DNA from: Herbaspirillum autotrophicum
GTDB taxonomy: Bacteria > Pseudomonadota > Gammaproteobacteria > Burkholderiales > Burkholderiaceae_D
NCBI RefSeq assembly: GCF_001189915.1
Contig: NZ_LFLS01000010.1
Location: 62,001 to 126,000 of the forward strand
Length of the DNA stretch: 64,000 nt
Direction of reading: 5' to 3'
The notes under the pieces are model-generated. The model saw only the letters and a program-made list of their open reading frames with translations, was not told the DNA's origin and made no database searches. The translations under genes and the position numbers were made by a program. Below are positions 47,725-54,949 of the stretch, piece by piece. Numbering within the stretch: position 1 is the first letter of the stretch; every line of letters begins with the position of its first letter.

Positions 47725-48471
47725 ATGACAGAACCAGTACGCCTTTCCAAACGCATGTCCGAACTCGGATTGTGCTCCCGCCGCGAAGCCGATGAGTGGA
47801 TCGAAAAAGGCTGGGTGCGCGTGGACGGCGTGGTGGTCGCCATCCTTGGCAGCAAAGTCTTGCCGCATCAGAAAGTCACCGTCGAGCGGCAAGCCGCCGC
47901 CGAACAATCGAAACGCGTCACGATTCTGATCAACAAGCCCATGGGTTACGTCAGCGGCCAGGCCGAAGATGGTTACAAACCGGCGGTCGCGCTGGTGGAA
48001 GCCGCCACCCGCTGGAGCGAAGACAAGGTCGACACCGTCTTTCATCCGACCCAGTTGCGCAGCCTGGTACCGGCCGGACGACTCGACATCGATTCGGTTG
48101 GCTTGCTGGTATTGACGCAGGATGGCCGCATTGCCAAGCATCTGATCGGCGAAGATTCGAGCGTCGACAAGGAGTATCTGGTGCGCGTGGAATATTCGAA
48201 GCCGGGCAAGTTGCCGGAGAGCGACTTGAAACGTCTCAACCACGGACTGTCACTCGACGGCAAGGCACTCAAGCCGGCCAAGGTGCGCTGGCAAAATGAA
48301 GACCAGCTGAGTTTCACGCTGCGCGAAGGAAAGAAACGTCAGATTCGCCGCATGTGCGAAGCCGTGGGCTTGCGGGTGGTCGGCCTGAAACGCGTGCGTA
48401 TCGGCAACGTCAAGCTGGGCGACTTGCCAACCGGCCAATGGCGCTATCTGCGACCTGACGAACAGTTCTGA
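47725..48471 (+). CDS. RsuA/RluF-type rRNA pseudouridine synthase
   Basis: 248 residues. An S4 RNA-binding domain (about 5-60, with SELGLCSRREADEWI) precedes the catalytic domain with PAGRLDIDSVGLLVLT (catalytic Asp at about residue 119) and the late REGKKRQIRRMCEAVG motif. It converts uridine to pseudouridine in rRNA; RluF-like specificity (23S rRNA) is my best guess. Its last 62 bases overlap the 3' end of the convergent papain-like gene. Confidence 0.9.
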   Translation: MTEPVRLSKRMSELGLCSRREADEWIEKGWVRVDGVVVAILGSKVLPHQKVTVERQAAAEQSKRVTILINKPMGYVSGQAEDGYKPAVALVEAATRWSEDKVDTVFHPTQLRSLVPAGRLDIDSVGLLVLTQDGRIAKHLIGEDSSVDKEYLVRVEYSKPGKLPESDLKRLNHGLSLDGKALKPAKVRWQNEDQLSFTLREGKKRQIRRMCEAVGLRVVGLKRVRIGNVKLGDLPTGQWRYLRPDEQF

Positions 48472-49180
48472 GTTTGCCGCACAGCAGCGTGCCGGGCGCG
48501 CTGCGGGCATCGATCATGTCGGCCAGTTGATTCAGAACATCGGCGGTCAGCTGCTGCAATAAGGTTTCATGCTCCTGCGCGTACTTGTGCAGCAATCGCA
48601 TGCACACTGCATCACACCACATCCAGTCACCGCCATTGCCGTTCGCCGACAATTGCAGTCGCACCTCTGCCGGCACCGGCACAATAACGTCCTGCCATTC
48701 CCACAAATAATCCTGATCCGCAGCGAGGTACGGCACCCCGAATACGCCGGCCACCTGCCGGTTGTGACGCACCGTAAAGTCGACCTGCTCCAGCCGCGTA
48801 CCTCCCTGCGGCAAGCCGTGCTCGGCCTGAATCCAGCAGTGATAATCCTTGAGGTCAGATAACTTGCGGGCATGACGACGAGCCTTCCTCGACGGGAACA
48901 GGACGATATACCGGCCCCCGCCGCAATCGATGATTTCGCCGCCGGCAACCGCCACGTAAGGACGATCCAGCAGCACACTCAACACGCGTGCGCCGACCAG
49001 CGCGTAATCACCGCATCGCCCCAAAGTACCGGCAGCGAGCCGGGCCTCGGCGGCAGCTCGTTCTATGACCGTGTTGAGCGCACTGTCAACAAGATCGCGC
49101 AATGGCACCACCACTGGCATGCCGATCAGCGGCGCGTGCGGACCGGGCAAAAACCGGGAATCATTCGATGAATGGGGCAT
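48410..49180 (-). CDS. uncharacterised protein with papain-like Cys-His-Asp pattern
   Basis: 256 residues from the ATG at 49180; an ATG 63 bases upstream (49243) is possible and neither has a strong ribosome-binding site. I do not recognise the family with certainty. CGDYALVGA (Cys56), LSDLKDYHCWI (His114) and LEQVDFTVRH (Asp134) have the order and spacing of a transglutaminase/papain-like triad, and AGGEIIDCGGG lies between them. A DUF2026-type protein is one possibility. No signal peptide. It ends inside the convergent pseudouridine synthase gene. It lies upstream of nothing obvious and next to the cyanophycin locus. Confidence 0.6.
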   Translation of the reverse strand: MPHSSNDSRFLPGPHAPLIGMPVVVPLRDLVDSALNTVIERAAAEARLAAGTLGRCGDYALVGARVLSVLLDRPYVAVAGGEIIDCGGGRYIVLFPSRKARRHARKLSDLKDYHCWIQAEHGLPQGGTRLEQVDFTVRHNRQVAGVFGVPYLAADQDYLWEWQDVIVPVPAEVRLQLSANGNGGDWMWCDAVCMRLLHKYAQEHETLLQQLTADVLNQLADMIDARSAPGTLLCGKLRTVRQVADSAIGRLASRPA

Positions 49181-49458
49181 GGAAATAAGCCGCTGGGCAA
49201 TCAACAAGGAAAGGAATTGTTGCACGCAGGAAAACACCCTCATCGCTTTGTCGCGACAAAAAGGATTTTTCTCGATTTATTTCTATACCCAAGAATGCGG
49301 AGAGACTGGCCCGAAAGAGACGACCTCCACCTGACCGGCAGCAGAGCTGCCGCATCAACCGACGCCGCCTTCTATCAACAAGGAAGGCAGTCCGGTGTCA
49401 AATGAAGAATCCTGGCCCACCGAGGAGTAGGCGCTTGCAGGAAACGGACCGCCGCTGA

Positions 49459-49935
49459 TTACAAGAAGCGATCCAGTATTTTGCGGCTGACCTTATCCAG
49501 CGCCTTGCTATCCCGGATCAGGAATTGAATGCCATGATTATCCGCAATCAGCAATGCCGAGTTCGGCAAGCGCCGGATGTCTTCCTCGGCCTTGAGCGTA
49601 AATGCCACGGCGCCGCGATTGGTATCCACTTCCCAGACGGTCGGCGTGGCGTAAGTCGAGACGCCCCGGATGCGGCTGATTTCCGGCACGAATTCACGGC
49701 TGGCCAATTCTTCCTTGATCAGGATTTTGGTGGCAGCGGCAATGCCGGACCAGTCATCGATCCATACCAGCTCGCGACCATCGGCACTGACCAGTGCCAC
49801 GCCATGTTCCGGAGCACTGATCGGAAACGCCCGCACCGGCACCACCCCTTCATCCTGCGTACCGTCGGCGGCCACGAATACCAGCCGCCCGAATTCATTG
49901 CGATGCAATTGGAATGCCTGCATGACTGCACTCAT
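49459..49935 (-). CDS. DUF1854 protein associated with cyanophycin genes
   Basis: 158 residues from an ATG that shares a base with the ABC exporter stop (GTGATG arrangement), preceded by GGAGG. A single DUF1854 domain: FGRLVFVAADG near the N terminus, VRAFPISAPEHGVALV, and the C-terminal LLIADNHGIQFLIRDSKALD. The family has no established activity. It is repeatedly found beside an ABC transporter and cyanophycin synthetases, and current annotation practice names it a cyanophycin metabolism-associated protein. The tight coupling suggests it works with the exporter. Confidence 0.82.
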   Translation of the reverse strand: MSAVMQAFQLHRNEFGRLVFVAADGTQDEGVVPVRAFPISAPEHGVALVSADGRELVWIDDWSGIAAATKILIKEELASREFVPEISRIRGVSTYATPTVWEVDTNRGAVAFTLKAEEDIRRLPNSALLIADNHGIQFLIRDSKALDKVSRKILDRFL

Positions 49936-52214
49936 CACTCGCCTCCTTCTTTATCGCCGTCGCTGATCACCGCTTCGCCGTCAGGATTGCGGGCCTGTGC
50001 CTGATACAGGCGATAGTAAGCCCCCTGCTTTGCCATCAGCTCTTCATGATGACCGACTTCCACCACCTGACCGCGATCCAATACCACCAGACGATCAGCC
50101 TTGCGCAAGGTCGACAAGCGGTGGGCAATCGCAATCGTGGTACGGCCCTTGACCAGATTATCAAGCGCCTTCTGGATTTCTTTCTCGGTCGTGGTATCGA
50201 CCGACGATGTCGCCTCATCCATGATCAGAATGCGCGGATCAATCAGCAATGCACGCGCAATCGAAATGCGCTGACGCTCACCACCGGACAAAGCCTGACC
50301 GCGCTCGCCGACCAGTGAGTCATAACCTTGCGGCAAGCGCAAAATGAATTCGTGCGCGTGGGCGGCACGGGCGGCGGCGATGATTTCTTCGCGCGTGGCT
50401 TCCGGTTTGCCATAGGCGATGTTCTCGGCAATCGTGCCGAAAAACAGGAATGGCTCCTGCAATACCAGCCCGATATTGCGGCGATATTCGGCAATCGGCA
50501 GCGAGCGGATATCGACACCGTCCAGCCTGATTGCGCCTTCCGAGACATCATAGAAACGACAGATCAGATTGACCATGGTGCTCTTGCCGGAACCGCTGTG
50601 GCCGACCAGACCGATCATCTCGCCCGGGGCAATCGTCAGATCAACGCCGCGCATGACCGCGCGGTTGCCGTAACGGAAACCGATGTTGCGCAATTCGATG
50701 GCGCCTTTGACCGCCGGAAGATGTACCGGATTGGCTGGTTCCGGCACGCTGGAAACGTGATCCAGAATATCGAAAATGCGCTTGGCGCCGGCGGCAGCCT
50801 TTTGCGTCACCGACACAATCCGGCTCATCGAATCAAGACGTGTGTAAAAGCGGCTGATGTAGGCCAGAAAGGCGGTCAGCACACCAACCGTAATCTGATT
50901 GTTGGAGACTTGCCAGATACCGAACGCCCATACCACCAGCAACCCGACTTCGGTCAGCATGGTGACGGTTGGCGTAAACAGCGACCAGATCTTGTTGACG
51001 CGATCATTGACCACCAGATTATGGCGATTGGCTTCCTTGAAGCGCGCCGCTTCGCGTTTTTCCTGCGCAAACGCCTTGACCACGCGAATGCCGGGAATGG
51101 TATCGGCCAGCACATTGGTCACCTCCGACCAGATGCGGTCGATTTTTTCGAAGCCATGGCGCAGACGGTCGCGCACCACGTGGATCATCCAGGCGATGAA
51201 CGGCAATGGCAGCAAGGTCACCAGCGCCAGCCAAGGATTGATCGAAATCAGGATCGCCGCGGTCATGATGATCATCAGCACGTCGATCGCGAAATCGAGC
51301 AAATGCAATGACAGGAATACGCAGATGCGGTCGGTTTCAGAACCGATGCGGGCCATCAGGTCACCGGTGCGCTTGCCGCCGAAGTATTCCTGCGACAGCC
51401 TGAGCAAATGCTCGTAGGTGGTGGTACGCAAGTCGGCACCGATGCGTTCGCTGACCAGCGCCAGAATATAAGTCCGGGCCCATCCCAGCACCCACGCCAC
51501 CATCGCCGACCCCAGCAAGCCGCTCAGATACAGCATGGCCAGATGAGAATTGATGGGGGCGCCGTTCTGAAACGGGATCAGCACGTTATCCATCAGCGGC
51601 ATCGTCATGTACGGCGGCACCAGCGTCGCAGCGGTAGACGCCAGCGTCAGCAGGAAGCCCAGCAACAGCGAACCCTTGTATGGTTTGGCAAAGCGTGCCA
51701 GACGGAACAGTGCCCAGGTCGACGGCGGCGCCTCCTTGACCTCCGGACAAATGGCGCAAGTCTCTTGTCCTTGCGGAATCGGCGCCTTGCACTGCGGGCA
51801 GACATCCGCCTCTTCCTGCTGTTCGGTACGCCCCGAGACCAGCGCGTCGCGCTGCTGCTCGAACAGATTGATCAGCCGCAGGGCTTGCGGATTCTGTGCC
51901 AACGTATAGCGCCAGATCGCCAGCCGGCGCTGACCGTCTGCCAGCTCCAGACTGCCGACCCCGGCGTGGTCATGGTGCGTCAATACCAGCGCGGCAGCAT
52001 ACGACCAGGCTTGCCAGCCTTCGTCGCCGGCCATGCGGGCCAGCAAGCGGCGGTCAGTCGCCAGCACCAGGCCACGACTGAAATGCAGTGACACATCGAG
52101 ATCGAGTTCCAGCCAGGCAATCACCTTTTCATCGGCGGTCAGCAGCAATTCGACATCTTGACGCCACTGTGCAGGCACATTGGCTAAAGGCAATAAAAGG
52201 GATTCTGTAGTCAT
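49935..52214 (-). CDS. ABC exporter with N-terminal PH-like region and zinc ribbon (cyanophycin-associated)
   Basis: 759 residues. Residues 1-130 look like a bacterial PH-like domain (ATDRRLLAR, RRLAIWRYT). A four-cysteine zinc ribbon follows, with CPQC at 139-142 and CAIC at 153-156. Then comes a complete half-size type I exporter: six membrane segments (about 180-455), Walker A GHSGSGKST, signature LSGGERQR and Walker B IMDEATSS. It would act as a homodimer. It is coupled to DUF1854 and divergent from the two cyanophycin synthetase genes. What it moves is unknown; suggested cargoes are Asp/Arg-derived dipeptides or a maturation factor, but this is inference. Confidence 0.88.
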   Translation of the reverse strand: MTTESLLLPLANVPAQWRQDVELLLTADEKVIAWLELDLDVSLHFSRGLVLATDRRLLARMAGDEGWQAWSYAAALVLTHHDHAGVGSLELADGQRRLAIWRYTLAQNPQALRLINLFEQQRDALVSGRTEQQEEADVCPQCKAPIPQGQETCAICPEVKEAPPSTWALFRLARFAKPYKGSLLLGFLLTLASTAATLVPPYMTMPLMDNVLIPFQNGAPINSHLAMLYLSGLLGSAMVAWVLGWARTYILALVSERIGADLRTTTYEHLLRLSQEYFGGKRTGDLMARIGSETDRICVFLSLHLLDFAIDVLMIIMTAAILISINPWLALVTLLPLPFIAWMIHVVRDRLRHGFEKIDRIWSEVTNVLADTIPGIRVVKAFAQEKREAARFKEANRHNLVVNDRVNKIWSLFTPTVTMLTEVGLLVVWAFGIWQVSNNQITVGVLTAFLAYISRFYTRLDSMSRIVSVTQKAAAGAKRIFDILDHVSSVPEPANPVHLPAVKGAIELRNIGFRYGNRAVMRGVDLTIAPGEMIGLVGHSGSGKSTMVNLICRFYDVSEGAIRLDGVDIRSLPIAEYRRNIGLVLQEPFLFFGTIAENIAYGKPEATREEIIAAARAAHAHEFILRLPQGYDSLVGERGQALSGGERQRISIARALLIDPRILIMDEATSSVDTTTEKEIQKALDNLVKGRTTIAIAHRLSTLRKADRLVVLDRGQVVEVGHHEELMAKQGAYYRLYQAQARNPDGEAVISDGDKEGGE

Positions 52215-52674
52215 CTGAACGGCATGTATGTCCTTGACGGACGGGATGTGAATGCCTGTGCAAGCCCGGCATCCATGCCGCGCGTATTATATCGCAAGGA
52301 CTTGCTGCGCTGACAAGGTTCGGCCGGCTGCCGGCGCAAAAAATCCGGGGCGCCGGCATTTTTGGCGCAGTCGCGCAATGCGCCGCTTTCTCCCGCTATA
52401 TATAGAGCCTGCGTTTTCATTATTTACATGCAATCTTTTTTACAGTCTGCGACAATATCATTACTTTTTCCTGACAACCCTGACAGACTTGTAAAACGCA
52501 GTTGCAGCGCCCGCCTCCGGAGCCCATGGCGGATTTGCAACAAACGATGAAACTGTCACTTCAGCGCCGCTCATGGCTTTTTCACCGCACGGTAAACCAA
52601 TTCACCGCTAATGCGTTATTCATGTTTGTATCGCCCCGTATCGACAACGTCATCGCCAGCATTGCTGCTCACAC
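52215..52674. promoter_or_regulatory. divergent control region of the cyanophycin locus
   Basis: 460 bases without a supported gene, between the exporter and cphA'. TGCCGGCG (52329-52336) and CGCCGGCA (52351-52358) form a hairpin followed by TTTTT on the plus strand, which could be an attenuator of a plus-strand leader. AT-rich stretches at about 52395-52480 could hold promoters; I see no consensus box I would defend. The short frames here start without ribosome-binding sites. Confidence 0.4.
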
Positions 52675-54873
52675 ATGAAAAACATTGAATTCCTCCGTAT
52701 ATTGCCACTGCACGGACCTAATATATGGACATACCGGTCAGCACTGGAAGTGTGGATCGACATCGGTGAACTGGAAGATTTCCCCTCCAACATATTGCCC
52801 GGATTCAATGATCGCCTTACCAGCTGGCTGCCGTCACTGGTCGAACACCGCTGCAGCTACGGCGAACGTGGCGGCTTCCTGCAACGGCTCAAGGAAGGTA
52901 CCTGGCCCGGCCACATTCTGGAACACGTCACGCTGGAACTGCAAAATCTGGCCGGCTTGCCGGGCGGCTTCGGCAAGGCGCGCGAAACCTCGGTGCGCGG
53001 GGTCTACAAAGTGGTCGTGCGGGCACGCCACGAACAGGTTACCCGCGCCGCACTGCACGCGGCACGCGATCTGGTGCTGGCCGCCATCGACGACCGCCCC
53101 TACGATGTGGCGGCAACCGTGGAAACGCTGCGCGACATGGTCGATTCGCTGTGCCTCGGCCCCAGCACCGCCTGTATCGTGGATGCCGCCGATGAACGCC
53201 GGATTCCGTCGATCCGTCTGTCCGAGGGCAATCTGGTCCAGCTCGGCCACGGTATCAATCAACGCCGCATCTGGACCGCCGAAAGCGACCAGACCAGCGC
53301 CATCGCCGAAAGCATTTCGCGCGACAAAGACCTCACCAAGACGCTGCTGCAATCCTGCGGCGTCGCCATTCCTGAAGGCCGCCTGGTCGACAGCGCCGAC
53401 GACGCCTGGGAAGCCGCCGAAGACATCGGCTTGCCGGTGGTGGTCAAACCGTCCGATGCCAACCACGGTCGCGGCGTCTTCATCGATCTCAATACCCGCG
53501 CCGAAGTGCAGACCGCCTACGCAGCCGCACTGGAAGAAGGCAGCAGCGTACTGGTGGAACGCTTCATTCGCGGCAATGAACACCGCTTGCTGATCGTCGG
53601 CGGCAAACTGGCCGCCGCCGCCCGTGGCGAACCGATTTTCGTGATCGGCGACGGCAAATCCACGGTATCGCAACTGATTGATGTCCTCAACACCGACCCG
53701 CGCCGTGGCGACCTCGAAGAACACCCGCTCAACCCGGTGATTCTGGAACGTGAACCGGCAGCCCGGCTGGAACTGGAACGTCAGGGCCTGAGCGCCGAGG
53801 CGATTCCTGCTGCCGGTCGCAAAGTGCTGCTGCTGCGCAACGGCAATGTCGCCATCGACGTCACCGATCTGGTCCATCCAAGCGTGGCAGCCACTGCATC
53901 GCTGGCGGCCCGCGTGGTCGGTCTCGATATTGCCGGTGTCGATCTGGTGGCCGAAGATATTTCGCGTCCGCTGGCAGAACAGCGCGCCGCCATCGTGGAA
54001 GTCAACGCCGGTCCCGGCCTGCTGATGCATCTGAAACCATCGGAAGGCAAACCGCGTCCGGTCGGCCAGGCCATCGTCAATCATCTGTTCAAGCCGGAAG
54101 ACACCGGCCGCATCCCTATCGTCGGCATTACCGGCACCCACGGCAAAACCACGATTGCCCGGCTGGTGGCGCGCATCATTCATCTGAGCGGCAAACATGT
54201 CGGTCTGGCTTGCGGCGATGGCCTGTACTTCGGTCAGCGGCAAGTGGAAAAAGGCAATCGCGCCAACTGGCATGCAGCGCACCGGGTCTTGCTCAATCGC
54301 GCGGTGGAAGCCGCCGTGTTCGAAAACGGCAGCGTCTCCATCCTGTCTGAAGGCCTGGCCTATGACCGCTGCCAGGTCGGCGTGGTGGCCAATATCGATC
54401 CGGCTGACAGCCTGCCCGAGTATTACATCAACAACGCCGAAGAAATGGCCACCAAGGTCAAGCGCACCCAGGTTGACGTCGTGCTGCCGGACGGCGTCGC
54501 CGTGCTCAATGCCGATGATCCGCTGGTCGCCGATATGGCATCCCTGTGCGATGGCGAAGTGATTTTCTTCGGTATCGACGCTGAGACACCGGTACTGCAG
54601 GAACATCTGCGCCAGGGCAAGCGTGCCGTATTCCTGCGCGACGGCGCGGTGATTCAGGCCTGCGGCGACAAGGAAACCAAAGTCAGCACCGTGGCAGCGA
54701 TTCCGCTGACCGTGGGCGGTTCAGTCACGTTCCAGATTGAAAACGTGCTGGCCGCAGTCGGTGCTGCCTGGGCGCTCGGCATTTCGGCTGACCTGATTCG
54801 CGCCGGCATCGAATTGTTCGGCACCGAGCAAGCCGAAGAACAAGGCAAGAAACGCAAGCCGCACACTGTCTGA
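52675..54873 (+). CDS. short cyanophycin synthetase (CphA'-type, lacking the C-terminal Mur lobe)
   Basis: 732 residues. An N-terminal cyanophycin-synthetase domain (PLHGPNIWTY at about 11-20), an ATP-grasp domain (about 215-470; VVKPSDANHGRG, VEVNAGPGLLMH), and a Mur-ligase-like domain with P-loop GTHGKTT near 486-492. It ends about 20 residues after the central Mur domain, with a Lys-rich tail, where the second enzyme continues for about 160 residues. Betaproteobacteria such as Cupriavidus carry a second, shorter CphA of this kind. Loss of the Mur C-terminal lobe suggests it cannot add free arginine alone; condensation of Asp-Arg dipeptide, as for CphA2, is one possibility. Confidence 0.88.
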   Translation: MKNIEFLRILPLHGPNIWTYRSALEVWIDIGELEDFPSNILPGFNDRLTSWLPSLVEHRCSYGERGGFLQRLKEGTWPGHILEHVTLELQNLAGLPGGFGKARETSVRGVYKVVVRARHEQVTRAALHAARDLVLAAIDDRPYDVAATVETLRDMVDSLCLGPSTACIVDAADERRIPSIRLSEGNLVQLGHGINQRRIWTAESDQTSAIAESISRDKDLTKTLLQSCGVAIPEGRLVDSADDAWEAAEDIGLPVVVKPSDANHGRGVFIDLNTRAEVQTAYAAALEEGSSVLVERFIRGNEHRLLIVGGKLAAAARGEPIFVIGDGKSTVSQLIDVLNTDPRRGDLEEHPLNPVILEREPAARLELERQGLSAEAIPAAGRKVLLLRNGNVAIDVTDLVHPSVAATASLAARVVGLDIAGVDLVAEDISRPLAEQRAAIVEVNAGPGLLMHLKPSEGKPRPVGQAIVNHLFKPEDTGRIPIVGITGTHGKTTIARLVARIIHLSGKHVGLACGDGLYFGQRQVEKGNRANWHAAHRVLLNRAVEAAVFENGSVSILSEGLAYDRCQVGVVANIDPADSLPEYYINNAEEMATKVKRTQVDVVLPDGVAVLNADDPLVADMASLCDGEVIFFGIDAETPVLQEHLRQGKRAVFLRDGAVIQACGDKETKVSTVAAIPLTVGGSVTFQIENVLAAVGAAWALGISADLIRAGIELFGTEQAEEQGKKRKPHTV

Positions 54874-54949
54874 TCCGCTTTGAACATGCTATGCAACGCC
54901 CTTTACAACAGGCCTTGAAGGCCTACGAGACATTCAGGAAAACACGCTG

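Noticed and set aside
52834-54606. 590-codon open frame antisense to the short cyanophycin synthetase gene
   Set aside because: High-GC shadow of a clear synthetase; composition is His/Gln/Gly-rich without domain motifs.
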